A stretch of DNA of 64,000 nt from contig NC_089980.1 in NCBI RefSeq assembly GCF_036417845.1, positions 66,896,501 through 66,960,500 on the forward strand. Direction: 5' to 3'. How positions within the stretch are numbered: the stretch's first letter is position 1; each line of letters starts with the position of its first letter. The position numbers were made by a program, and so were the translations under genes. Positions 45,783 through 57,868 of this stretch are shown piece after piece. The stretch is from Apteryx mantelli. Taxonomy: Eukaryota > Chordata > Aves > Apterygiformes > Apterygidae. Below the pieces are notes generated by a model that did no database searches, was not told the DNA's origin, and was given only the letters and a program-made list of their open reading frames with translations.

Positions 45783-46953
45783 TTCTTCACATTTCTGTTC
45801 CCATTCTCCTCAGGTGCAAAACATGGATGCAGGCGACACCTCTGCCTTGGGGCCTGCAGGCACTGCAGGCACTGCAACTGAAGTGCCTGTGCGGCTTGAA
45901 GGTGAGCGTGACACCCCCTCCGAGGGACCGAAGCACACAGAAGCAGTTGTCGTTGCGGTCCCTGGCACGCCAGAGGGAGAAGCAGCAACTCCTGCCTTGG
46001 ACTCAGCAGGCCAGGCTTGGGCTGACGGAGTTCCTGGCGAGGCACCTCCCCAGGGAGAGGAAGGCGAGTCTGGGCTCCCTGCCCTAAAAAGCACCAAAGT
46101 CCCCGCTGCCGAGCTCCCCGTGCAGAAGGGGATACAAGTCTCTGCCTTCACTCCAGAAGCAACTGGCTCAGAAGCAGCTGCAGCGTCTGGGCAGAGTGTG
46201 AGCGAGGGGGCTTGTGTGCAGATCCCTGCAGAAGCCTCTGGGCCCATCTTGGAGCCCAAATGCCAAGAAAGAACCACCAGAGAAGTGCTCTCCCAGAGTG
46301 ATGAGACGGAAGGCGGCCCACTACAAGATGCCATACTCAAAACTGCAGCCCTCTCCCAGAGTGAAAACACTGAGGAGAACAAAATGGACGACGCCATCCT
46401 CAGCATGGACTCCCCAGGCCCTGTCACTGCAGCCCCCACGCAGCTTGAAGGAGAAAACCTATCTGCCTTAGCATCCACCGGCATGGATACCACAGACAAT
46501 GGGAGCAGCGTCCTCCCTGGCAGCAGCCCAAAGAAATGCGAAACACAAAGCAGCGTAGCTGCAGAAGAGCCGGTGGAAGCAGCACAAGAACTTGTAGAAA
46601 CCTCAAACTGTGAGGGCGTGCTGAGGGAAGAAACCAAAGGGGAGCGACTGGTGGAAAGAGCCCAAGGCGTAGGTGACTCTGGCACACTGGAAGCTGTGAG
46701 CGGTGATGAACGTCACTCACCTGCTGTGCAGCAAGGGGTTTTACCTGTGCCAGAGGAAGGCCCTGGCTCAGCCTTCCCTGGAGCTGAAAGCTCGGAGGCA
46801 CCAAAAGTGTCCGTGCCAGCACCAGCTGCTGCCCTTGAAGAACCTGTCGCTGTCAAAACCGTGACACCCACAGACATGGCAGCCAGAACGTTAGAGCCCT
46901 TGGCAGCCAGGCGTGGGCAAAGGTCTCCGGAAGAAGTCCCAGTGACTACTGTT
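45783..46953 (+). pseudogene. Nearly identical copy of AKAP12 exon 4 (5' part)
   Basis: Every position from 26231 to about 27390 matches this tract at a constant offset of 19552. The only differences I found are A/G at 26341 versus 45893 and C/T at 27325 versus 46877. It includes the splice-acceptor tract and the first ~380 codons of exon 4. The frame is open and continues 25 codons past the homology to a stop at 47028. It lacks the AKAP12 N-terminus and the PKA-RII helix, and no promoter for it is visible, so it is listed as a partial duplicate. The flanks on the left are strongly diverged and on the right unrelated. Confidence 0.9.
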
Positions 46954-49150
46954 TGTTGGTTCTGTGATAAAAGGCTATCCTCTCCACGTGCCCAAAGGAG
47001 CAGAGGGGGACAGTGGCAGCAGGGGTAAGCGAATCACCTCCCAGGAGAAAGGAGCACCCTGGCCCCACTCCCGTCTTCTCATTAAACTCCATTTCTGACT
47101 GTTTTCCTGCCTGAGGAGACCTTCTATTCTTCGTGCATGTGTGTGTGTGGAGGTCTATGTGCCAGCAATGGGAGTGGCACCAGGGGCCACAGGGGCCTGT
47201 GCATCTGTGGTGCTGCCCCTGGAGCGCGTGAGGGTCTGTGTGTCAGTGTGTGATGGCTAGCAAATATGAAGCCGGACTGGCCGGCGAGTAGGTTAAGAGG
47301 CTTGGGAGTTGGAATCGAGGCAGCCGTAAGGGTGGGCCGGAGACTGGAGAGAGCGCGGGTCTGCAAGCTGGCTCCTGGAGGGACCAGGGCAGGTCTGTGT
47401 TTATGTGTGTGGCCAGCCATGTGTCTATGTGTCTTGTAAATGTATATGCGTGTTTTGTGTATGTGTTGTGTGTGTGTGTGTTTGTGTGTTTGTTTCAAAA
47501 GCCCTGTCATGCTCTGGCCTCAAGAGCCCTCTCTGGGCAGCCTCTGGCAACTCTTTGTGGCAAAGATGAGAAAGATGAGACCCTGCCCCAGCCAGTGCAC
47601 GTAAGTCGGCCATGCAGCTATCCTGCTGCCAGCTTCTCGTGTGAGGCAGCATCCCCAACACTTGCACTGTGACTCTCAGGAGACAGGGGATTTGGGTGTT
47701 TGCTTTCCACTGTATCTGGGAGTTCACCAGGACAAAAACAGGGCGGGTTGGGGGCAAATCAGGTTGCTAGCAATGGAATCCACCTGCAGCGAGAACTTGA
47801 GTCAAACCCAAATAAAGCAGAGGGCACCTCATAGTCAAAAACTTGCTTCTGTTTCCAAAGAAATTTCCAATGAACAGCCTTTCTTCACCCAAGGAACTCT
47901 TCTCCCACCCCTGTCTCTTCTTCCCTGCAGGCTCTCTGGGCTATATTGCATAGGGAAGGACCTGCCACTGAAGGGATATTTGGAAAAGCTGCCAATGCAA
48001 AAGCATGCAAGGAGTTGAAGGAGGACCTAAGCAAAGGAGGAAAGGTTGATTTGGAGAGCAAACCCTGGCACTGATCTTGAAGCTGAATTCTTCTGACTTG
48101 CAGCCTTGAGAACACCTTGCTAATCTGCAGGGGCCCACTTTAGTGACTACACTGACCTGGGTGCGACTCAAAGCTAAAACCATAGTGAAGCCAAACGAAA
48201 TGTTTCAGGCTTTGGGAAGTGTGGCATTTGTCTTTTCCATCTGATTTTCAGTTCGGTTCTGCCACTGATGTCTTGCGCGGCCACAGGAAACCTCACTTCA
48301 TCCTGCTCCTCAGCATCCCCCTCAGGGAGCAATACTGAGATTTCTGGGTGCACAGAAGGCTGACAGGAGCTCAGTCCTGTTGTTACATTACTGCAAGTGT
48401 ATTTGGCATGTACTCCTGCAGCCCACTGCTCTCTCAGGGGTGACGAGCACCTTTGAGAGCAGCTAGCTCAAACCAACCTGCTGCCTAGGGAGCCCAAGTC
48501 ATGGTGATGCTCCCTCTGTGCTCAGGGGTAATGCCCAAAGCCTCACTGAAATAGCTTGGCCTTGCAGCACTTCTCCTGAAACATCCCCTCCAAACCAAAG
48601 ATTTCAGAATCCAAGGGCATGGGTATTTCATTGGCTTACTCTCCCCAAAGTAATCAAGACTTTACATCACTACCCACACAGAAAAAAAAAAAGAGCTAGG
48701 ACTACATCAGTGTCCCTTAACTCATTTTACAGTTCTCCTGGTTTTTCTTAATGAAAACTCTTCATAGCATCCAAAGACACATTTTCATTCTTGGTCATGG
48801 CAGGGAGTTTAGCTCACTACACATGGCATACCAAGGGCCCACCGCACTCTTCTGCCTCCTATCATATCATGTCTTTATGGTATCTAAATTCCTTGCTTGT
48901 ATGGGAAAGCAAAATCAGGAGCGCATCTCAAGTGTTTTAGGCTGCCTTTCGGGACATTGGGACGTCAGCCAGCAACACGGGATCCAGCAGATCTGTATGA
49001 TACCCCGGCAACACTTTGCAGCCTAAGGATCCCGCAGAGCAGGTCAAGAAACTACTGCCAGTTCAGCTAGGCACCTTTTCCGTTCTCCTGAAAAGCTTTT
49101 CTTCCAGGAAAGGGAAAGCAGGACAGTGACACCTGGTGGTTACGTCGCCT
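46954..49150. other. Insert in the AKAP12-like copy: GT repeats and unassigned DNA
   Basis: AKAP12 homology breaks at 46953 and resumes at 52358, so this is the left part of a 5.4-kb insertion. Positions 47075-47500 are GT-rich and resemble 38040-38610 (shared TTCTCATTAAA and CTGACT blocks, GCTAGCAAA, and (GT)n). From 47500 to 49150 I recognise nothing; short frames on both strands have no family likeness. Confidence 0.5.
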
Positions 49151-50340
49151 CATTCCTTCAGCTCGCACGCCGCGCCGGGAAGCGGCACCGCAGTGTGGGC
49201 TAGAGGGCAGCCGGCGGTGCAGGTGCTGTGCGCCCACCAGCACGGCGCGCTCGGCCCGGGTCCCGGCAGCCAGCTCTGACCGGAGCTCCCCGAAAGCCCG
49301 GCTGTGGCTTCTGCTTTCCAGCTCAGCCCCGCCGCTGACATGGACGCACGTCGTTCACCACAAACCGACGCCCCGCGCCAAAAGCACTCGAGCACATTTG
49401 GGGCCGTTTTACCGCCACCCGATGGGCCCGACCAGCCCCAGCCGGGCTGATCTCGCCCCCCGGCAGCGCTCGGGGGGCACCAGAATGAACCCAGGGCCCG
49501 TCCACCACCGCCCCCGCATCGCCCGGCGCCCAGGGCCAACAGAGCCGCCTGCCCGCCCCGGCCGCCCGCCCCGACGCCGGCCGCCGGGAGAAACCGCCGC
49601 GGCCCGGTAAGGCCCAACGGCCTCTGCCGGCAGCGCAGCTGACACCGCGCCCCGCCCCGGCGACCGTCACAACGCTCCCCGCCCCGCCCGCTCGCGCCTC
49701 CCCCGGAGACGGTTGCCGCGGCGGCGGCGGCGCCGCCGCCTCCCGGGAGCCGGCCGCAGCCGAGCCCCGCCGCCCTCCCCGTGCTGCCCGCCCGCGGTGC
49801 CGAGCGCCGCCGGCCGCCGCCGGGCAGCGAGAGCCGGCGCCGGGCGGGCCGCCCCCTCCCTCCCTGCCTCCCGCGGGCTGCGCTCCCCGGCCGGGCGGGC
49901 CGCCCCTCGCCGCCCTTCACCTCCCGCCCCGCCGCGGCCGCAGCGCGCACTGCCCCCGCCCGGCTCTGCCCGCCGGCGCCTCCGCCGCGCCCCTGCGGTG
50001 CCTCGGCCCGGCGCCTCCCGGGGAGCCTCCCGCGCCGCGCCGCGCCGCGGCAGGCGGGCCCCGGCTGCCCCTGCCCGGGCCCGCGGGGCCCCGGGGCCTG
50101 TCAGGCGGCTCTCGCCGGCGGCGCGGCGCGGTGCCCGCCGGTGCCGGCTCGGGGCGCTGCGGGCAGCGGCCTGGCTACTGCGCGCCCCCCCCGCGTGTGA
50201 CGGGGCGGCGGCAGGTGCGGGCAGCGCTTGGGACCTGCCGGTCGGGCCTGGAGTGCCCTTGCGGTGGAGGTGATGCTGCAGCTTCCCTGGCTTGTCCGCA
50301 GCAGGGCAGGCAAGCTGTGGCGGAAGGGTAACTTTGGCTA
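49150..50340. promoter_or_regulatory. Orphan CpG island
   Basis: About 1.1 kb of very GC- and CpG-rich sequence, densest at 49500-50250, with many GC-box-like CCCCGCCC motifs and GTTGCC (an RFX half-site) near 49712. It lies about 7 kb from the nearest known coding sequence and inside the insertion in the AKAP12-like copy. It probably marks a promoter, but no coding exon or splice structure could be tied to it. The long frames on both strands (up to 266 aa) are Ala/Arg/Gly/Pro-rich and explained by composition. Confidence 0.65.
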
Positions 50341-50362
50341 TTGACGCTGGAATCGGACATCA

Positions 50363-51330
50363 CAGAATCACAGAATGGCTGAGGTTGGAAGGGACCTCTG
50401 GAGATCATCTAGTTCAACCCCCCTGCTCAAGCAGGGTCACCTAGAGCACATTGCACAGGATTGCATCCAGGCGCGTTTTGAATATCTCCAGAGAAGGAGA
50501 CTCCACAGCCTCTCTGGGCAACCTGTTCCAGTGCTCTGTCACCCTCACACTGAAGAAGTTTTTCCTCATGTTCAGATGGAATTGTCTGCGTTTCAGTTTG
50601 TGCCCGTTGCCTCCTGTCCTGTCACTGGGCACCACTGAAAAGAGTCTGGCTCCATCCTCTCGACACCCTCCCTTCAGATACTTGTACACGTTGATAAGAT
50701 CCCCTCTCAGCCTTCTCTTCTCCAGGCTAAACAGGCCCAGCTCTCTCAGCCTTTCCTCATAAGAGAGACGCTCCAGTCCCCTAATCATCTTTGTAGCCCT
50801 TCGCTGGGCTTGCTCCAGTAGTGCCACATCCCTCTTGTACTGGGGAGCCCAGAACTGGACGCAGTACTCCAGATGTGGCCTCACCAGGGCTGAGTAGAGG
50901 GGGAGAATCACCTCCCTCCACCTGCTGGCAACACTCTTCCTGATGCACCCCAGGATCCCATTGGCCTTCTTGGCCACAAGGGCACATTGCTGCCTCATGC
51001 TTAACTTGGTGTCCACCAGCACTCCCAGGTCCTTCTCCGCAGAGCTGCTTTCCAGCAGGTCAACCCCCAACCTGTACTGGTGCATGGGGTTATTCCTCCC
51101 CAGGTGCAGGACCCTGCACTTCCCTTTGTTGAACTTCATGAGGTTCCTCTCCGCCCACCTCTCCAGCCTGGCCAGGTCTCTCTGAATGGCAGCACAGCCC
51201 TCTGGCATATCCGCCACTCCTCCCTGTTTTGTATCATCAGCAAACTTGCTGAGGGTGCACTCTGTCCCTTCATCCAGGTCACTGATGAAGAAGTTGAACA
51301 ATGCTGGACCCAGAGGGCATAATGTGTCCC
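50363..51330 (-). mobile_element. CR1 LINE, 5'-truncated, 3' end intact
   Basis: On the - strand a 300-codon frame ending at 50441 carries the end of the reverse transcriptase, with [19 protein letters not shown] (the FADD catalytic motif), and the conserved C-terminal part, including [20 protein letters not shown] and [20 protein letters not shown]. The 3' end shows the typical CR1 terminus (ACAGAATCACAGAAT on the + strand at 50363-50377). Endonuclease and N-terminal RT regions are missing, the usual CR1 truncation. The undisturbed frame suggests a fairly young copy. It has no LTRs, and no target duplication was seen. Confidence 0.95.
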
Positions 51331-52357
51331 ACCCAGTGGTCACCAGCTGTTTTTTTTCTCTTCAAGTACCTGCTTCCCTCCCCACCCCCCATTTCTCTAG
51401 GGCCATGATAGGGAGCAGCAGTTATCACTGCATCACCTGCTACCGCATTTATTCACAGGGGTCCCCAGGGAGGCTAATGGCCCTTGGGGAACACAGTTTC
51501 TGGGTAAGCTGGGGCTCGCCCAACTACAGAAGCGGAGCTGTGCAGGTTGTAGGGCCAGCTGTAGGCAAAAGCTGCTTGTGTGCCAGGATTTTCTCCTGTC
51601 CCAGCAGGAAATGTTTTAGTGGTGTCTTCTTTTCCGTGACTGTTTCTTGACAAATAATTTGATCCTCGAAGAAATGCAAACTGTGATGTGTTTTAGAAAG
51701 CTCCTTTGTGGAAATGGCACTGTGGTGTTCTGTAGCTGTTTCTTAGGTGAATCTCCCCTTGGTTCTGTTTGAAAAGATCTCGAGTGATTTTCCTTTCAAT
51801 CCACAAACACAGCGTGGAATTGGAAAGTCAGTCTGGGTTTCTTTTGCTTCCTCCTTCACCTGCAAGAAAGATCTTGCCAATGATTCTCTTGATAATATGA
51901 GACCTGGGCTTGCGTCCATTGGACCTTCTAAAAGCTTCTCCCAGAAACTCTCAGCTCCTTTCTGAGCAAGAACATGTGCTTTTCCTATCTCCTTTATCTT
52001 GCAAAGTCAAGTTCTCTATGTAATACCCACTTCTAAACAGCAGGGGATTGCTCTTGGTGTGGGATCCCGTTATTACTGTGCCTGCAGGTAGGCAGTGTCC
52101 CTTATTAGTTTCATGCCCTACAGTCTTTAAGGTGACTGACAATTTTGGGTCAGGAACCTGAAAGGCACATCTGAAATACTAGCTGTGTGGAATGAAAGCC
52201 CCCTACCCCCTCACTTACCTGTGGAGAGAAAAGAGTAGTGTTTCCACATACCAGGTGTGCTGTATTTTTTGTCCCCCTGCACCCAGCCCAGACTCCCTGT
52301 GATGTGCCCCTAGAGGGGCGTCTCTATTGGGCAACCGCTTTCAGCGCCTCCAAACAC
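51331..52357. other. Right part of insert, nothing recognised
   Basis: Between the CR1 and the point where AKAP12-like homology resumes. Short frames only, no recognisable gene or repeat. Confidence 0.5.
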
Positions 52358-52690
52358 TCTTGACCAGTCTGGCCCTGGGACTGCAGAGCCTGACAGCACA
52401 GAAACACCTCAACCTTGCGCACCTCCTGCTTTCCTGAAGGCCAGCCAGAGAAGAAGCAAGAGTTGCCCCAGGGTGTTGGCAGCCTGAATAAAGTGCTTTT
52501 CCTTCCATGAAAATTCCCTCTCTCACCCACCCACAGTTGGGGAAGGATGCTGTGCAGTTTGTGACTCTGGAATGTTACTCTGTGCAGTCTGTGACTCCAA
52601 AAAGTATGCTGAGTGTAATCCCAGCAGCTCTCGACAAACCTGGAGACAGCCGGGGCTGGACTTGCTTCCCCTCGGCCTTCTGCCTTTGTT
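52358..52690 (+). pseudogene. Decayed copy of AKAP12 exon 4 around the PKA-RII site
   Basis: Homology restarts at CTTGACCA.TCTGGCCCTGGGACTGCAGAGCCTGACAG, equivalent to 27398 onward. It continues through AGAAGAAGCAAGAG.TGCCCCAGGG, TCACCCACCCACAGTT.G..AAGGA and GTGACTCTGG to the RII-helix region. The helix equivalent reads SMLSVIPAALDKPG, where AKAP12 has IVLNVIQTAVDKLT. It has frame breaks and gaps relative to AKAP12, so it is not coding. Homology fades after about 52690. Confidence 0.82.
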
Positions 52691-55600
52691 GGGTTGTGCA
52701 GGGGAAGCAGCAGCATTTCCGCCCCATACAGCTTCTCCACCACCAGCTCTTCAACTCACTGCTCTTTCTCCTGGGAGCAATGCCAACCAAGAGCCTGGGG
52801 GACACAAATGACCTGCTGGAGGTTCACACCCCCTTCCTGTCCTGCTCTCCTGAATCAGGCTCAGCACGTGCTCATCAAACCATTTTCAAGGAGCATCGTG
52901 ACACATCTTGGCATTTAGGAAACCAGGTGCCCTCATTCAGCAGTTCCAGTTGCAAGTGGTGGCTTTAGCCACCCTTAGTGCAGCCCTTCAAAGAGGGGAA
53001 GGGCTCTGCCTCTCGCCCTGCAGAACGTCTGTTTCCATATGGGAATATGTGTGAGTGTGTGTGTGTGTGCCTGTGTGTATATATAGCTATAAAAATGTAT
53101 AACCTGATAGCCATGCACATCCTTCCCACAGGACTGTCCATATGCTCAAGCGTGTTCACCAAGATGCTGAGGAGGACGGGGACAGGAGCTCGCTGGCACG
53201 GAAACAGAAGGTCGTGTCCTGACTGCTGAAGGATTGGCTGATGCAGAATCTTTTCACTGTAAAGGACAACAAAGTATAGGGAAAATACATTTCCTTTTCT
53301 TTCTATCCCTTTTTCAGTAATTTACAGTGTTTTAAAATCCCAATTTGGATAAGATTTAAAAATAGTGTATATGAGTATGTTAATTATTTATCAGCAAGAC
53401 TACTGTCATTTAAGACCTTAAAACTAGTAAGTAAGGGAGTCAAAAGTCTATGCCAATACCTAGGGGCTGGTTTTTGTATAAGGAATTTATCCAAAAAAAG
53501 AAATTTGGACATAAGCTTCAGTTATTAAGCTGCTCTATAATAACTTTTTTTGTAGATATTCCTACTCTTAGAAAGCATGTCTTAATAGGAAAGAGTCCAA
53601 ACTACTCTTTTTTTAGTGCAGTTTCACCAAAAAGTTTTTACAGGGTGTTTTGTGTGTGAATTGTTTTCATGGATGTCATCTGTAAGAGCTTTGCTGGTCA
53701 ATTTTCCCAAGTAGGCAATGTATTTTAGGTTCCCTCTCTTTTGCCTCAGAATTAAACCTAGGTCCAACAGAAACGGCAAAGCTTTAGAACTAACGCTTTT
53801 TCCAAAGACTACACCAGGTTTGTGCAAGGAAACTCCTACTGGAGACCATCCTGCCCAATTTCAGTCCTCTACTAGGACTTTAGTATCTTTTTTAAAAAAA
53901 ATAAAATAAAATACTATTTAATAATCTTAATAATCACTGCACGTGAGACTTCAAGTAAAAAGACCAACAAAACGTTCTTCATGTCATACCTTTCCTGCCT
54001 TTTTTGGAAAGGAGTAATCACATTTACTGAGACTCATGCCAGTCTATCCTGTGACTTTCCCTTCTAGATAGCTTATAGGAATGCTCCTTAACTGTTGAAA
54101 TTGCACAATGATACAGAATTTCTCTTAATCATTGTTTCATAGTTGTCTATGCAAACAAGCTAATGTGCTTTCCTGAGGGCTGTGACAGCAGCCCAGAACA
54201 GTGTCCTGACTACACTCACTAGCAGGACTGATTTCTTTCTAGTAATTGCATAAAAACATATGACTGTGTGGGCTTTATTTTTGCTTGTGAGAAGTTTGCG
54301 AACACTTTATTTTTTCTTATGGACCATAAATAACCCACAAGTAAAAACTGAGCAATCCTAGCCTAGAGCACTTGAAAGCAGTTGGTTGATTCTATCAAGA
54401 CTGTAAGACTAAATGTCAGGAATTTATGTTGCAAACACAGAAGTTCCCCACCATAAAAGGGGAGACAGAGAGCAGGTCTTCCCAAGTGGACCTTTTTGGT
54501 ACTACCTCCCTCTCTGCTACCTCTGGTGGCAAATTGGGGGCACAGAGTGTTTGTGATCAGTACAAATCCACGAATTAGGAACAGTGCAAGTTCTGTGGAA
54601 ACCCAGCATGATCTAGGAAGAATGCTTCAGCTAATAAGAAAAACTACTACACCAAGGAGTAATAAAGTGTGTTATCTCTCGAGGTTATACTAAACTGGAA
54701 CATTGACACTTTTGTATTTTATTTTCTAGTACAGCAAATAGGGAAATGACTAGAGTTATCTGAGGAGTGGCATAAAAAGGGAAAGAAAGAAGCCATTAAG
54801 ATAATGCTTCTACAGGTATTTGATTGAAATTCTTGAGGAACTGAGAGAGAACATTTTTCACCTTGCATGGCAGCAAGTCTATACTACCAAGGAAGGGAGT
54901 TTGGTGGTTTTGGCTAAGTTCCATAAAGATATGTTCTTTTTAATAGCAGATTTGACAGAAGCCCATATTTAAGGACAGTGAGTTTCTCTCACTTCTAGAA
55001 ATGATCATAGATCATCTGGCAAGAACACATTAATGAGGCAGGCTGCAAAAGACTCTTTTCTGTCTGTATTTTGTTCTGGTCTTGGTATGACTGGGATTCC
55101 ATGATCCAGGGACAACAACAGGCATGTTTACAATCAAACATTAATGAACAAAACTACAATGGAATCATACTGCCTAAGGGTAGGACGAAGCTTTTTTTTT
55201 TTTTTTTTTTTAAACAGACAGCCTTTATCACCACAGTGTTGAAATAGGCATGTTAAATAGAATTCGGTTTCTTTAAGTAGCCTGAATACCCCTAACCATT
55301 CATAGCTATGAAGTATCTTGCTCTATGGAAACATTGTTGCCTTTAATGAAGCAATAAATAACAGAGTAGATGACAACTCCAGCTCACTTCAAAATGAGTT
55401 CCTCTTTAGTTGAATTTGCTTTTTGAAGATTAAAAGACATGCAAAAACAATCACATACACATACTTTAGCTGAATTAATAATGGATAATGTTGGTCTTCA
55501 ATAGTTTGTGTTGAAGATAACTAAAAGATATTACTCTCCGAAAAAGCAGAAATACCTAAAAAGGTAACATCCTGCTGTTAGGCAGATTGGGAAAAACATT

Positions 55601-57860
55601 GCAATTGTGATGCCACAGGACATCCTAGCACCTGCACTTGTTTAGCTGTGTTTCATACTGCTTTAATTAATTTTAAAAGATTTTGTAATGTCAAAGAAGT
55701 TATTTAAAGCTAATACAAAGAAATCTACTTTTTGTGACTGAACCTATTATTTTATGTGATTTGGAGCTGAAGAGCTGGAAAGCAGATTTTCTAAAAAATC
55801 AAGACAGTAACTTAAGACCCTACAGTGTAAACATGAACACAGCTTAAAATATTCAATATTTGCAACACTAACATTTTCTAATAAATTCTCCCTGTGAAGA
55901 AGCAGAATGATTATCAGACCAATGACCAAAAAGATATTTAATATAAAGTTGACAAAAAAAATACTTTTTCTTTTGTAGTGGACTGCTACCTTAGCTTTCA
56001 GAAATGATAATCATCTGTTCTTTCTATTGACCAAACACACCCAGGTTTGTAGGTGCTTAGGACTTCTGAGGTCAAGGCAGAGGTATCTTACTAAGTGACA
56101 TGCCAAGGAAATTAACTTTGAAGTTAATGTATTTCCTTTGGAAACATACTGGGGATAAATTCCAGACTTGAATGATGGCATATTTACCTCAGATTATTCA
56201 ACAGTTCCTGCACACCTGTATTCTTTTAATTTTATAGAACATTCTCAACTTCACCAGGTGAGCAGACTGAATGAATAATTCAGTCATAACCTTCTGGGTT
56301 AGAAGCTTAAAGATAAAATTTGAAGTTTTCTCTGACTGTAATACTAATTCAGATAGGATTTAACAAAGAAGCTTGAATAAAACTATAGCTGTACTCTAAG
56401 GATATAGTATCCAAATTCTTGGTGCAGCTGTAATAACCTGAAAACTAATTTTTACCAAAATATAGCGATCCTGCTTTCTGGAATGTTCCTAATTCATTGT
56501 GGAGGAACAAAACTTCCCAAGCGGTAAGAGCCAATGACTTAAACATCACTATGGAATATCAGACAATAAAGTGTATTTAAAATAAACTATTATAATAGCT
56601 GAACATATATCAAAATAATCTCTTCATTGTGAAATTATATTTCTTTTCTGGACAGTGTTATTTCTTAAGAATGAAAGTTAACAGGTGCGGGTACCTCTGT
56701 TGAGCCTGCAATTTCACATTTCTTGCAGCAGCAGTGCTGCCATAACCCATCTCTGCTCCTGGCTGCTTGTTTCCTGCCCTACACAGCACCTTCTTTTTGT
56801 GCCAGCACACAAGTTTGCAGGCGCCACGGCCCACCAGAGGAGGGACCTGCCTGAGTGGGACTTACCGCTTCCCCCCTCTTTGCCGTGGATGTCTTCAGCA
56901 ACAACACTGGCTTCAGTGATCCTCCTGCCTGCTCATTCCTGCCCTTGCACAACCCATGAGTCATGTGTAACCCTCTGCAGAGCTAAAATAGGCAATCGAT
57001 TTGACTGAAAAACAGCATTTTTTTTTTAGACTGGTGATTTTTCAGTGGCATCAGTTCACTGAGCCCACTCAACATGCAGCTGAGCAAACATTCTCCAAAC
57101 AGCGGAGAAGGAGAGGTGAGAGCAGCAATGAGATAAAAACCAGGGGCTGCTGACTGTCTAACAAAAACCAGCGTGGCCACACATACGCTTCTGATATAAC
57201 CAGCCACCTGGTTAAGCTAGGAGCATAGGAGCACACCTGGAGTTCTTAAGAGATCATCTGACTAAACAGTAACTAATAGCTGAGGTGGCAGCACCTTTAG
57301 CAGCTGCAGTCATTTTAGAAATGAACTTATGTCTATCCCCTAAACCACAGCAACTTCAAAACCTTGACCATACCCTGAATAAGGAATGATTCTTTTCCCC
57401 CCTGCTCTGAGTGCATTTCAGACTTAGTGAGATGAAATAAGAACATATTTAGAGAAATTACATTGGTAGATGAAGATCCTAAAAAAGGTTTAAAGTGGGC
57501 AACACTAAAATAATTCAGTAAGATTTTTTTTTTTACCTCAAAACATTTTATACTTCAAAGTAAAATCAACTGATTTTAAATCTATTACTCTAATACAATA
57601 CAGATAATCAACTCAGTAGCACTTATAGTAAACTTTACAATAATTATTATCTTACAATAAACTTGAGAAATATGTAGGGACCCTTTGTGCTAAATCCACT
57701 GTTTTAGGCTTTAGTAAGCTATTTGTTCATATGTGACGGAGGTTTTACTCTGATACACAGAATACTGCTTGGTTTTTAAATGGATTCAGTTAGAGTTCCC
57801 TTAGAAGGATCAAAATCCAATAATCTTTCATCTTCAACTCAGTAAATCACATCCCATTTA
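52691..57860. other. Intergenic DNA between the duplication and ZBTB2
   Basis: GT-rich run near 53049-53069 and poly-T near 55190-55211; otherwise AT-rich unique sequence with short frames and no recognised gene. Part of the right end may be ZBTB2 3'UTR if a more distal poly(A) site is used. Confidence 0.5.
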
Positions 57861-57868
57861 ATTCAGTT

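Noticed and set aside
45640-47028. A 462-aa open frame that could be called a separate AKAP12-like gene.
   Set aside because: Its first 58 codons are decayed intron-equivalent sequence and LTR-adjacent DNA, its middle is the converted tract, and its end is unrelated DNA; no promoter or upstream exon is visible.
49150-50273. Overlapping 266-, 186- and 139-aa frames in the second CpG island.
   Set aside because: All three depend on GC-rich composition, occur on both strands and lack recognisable domains.
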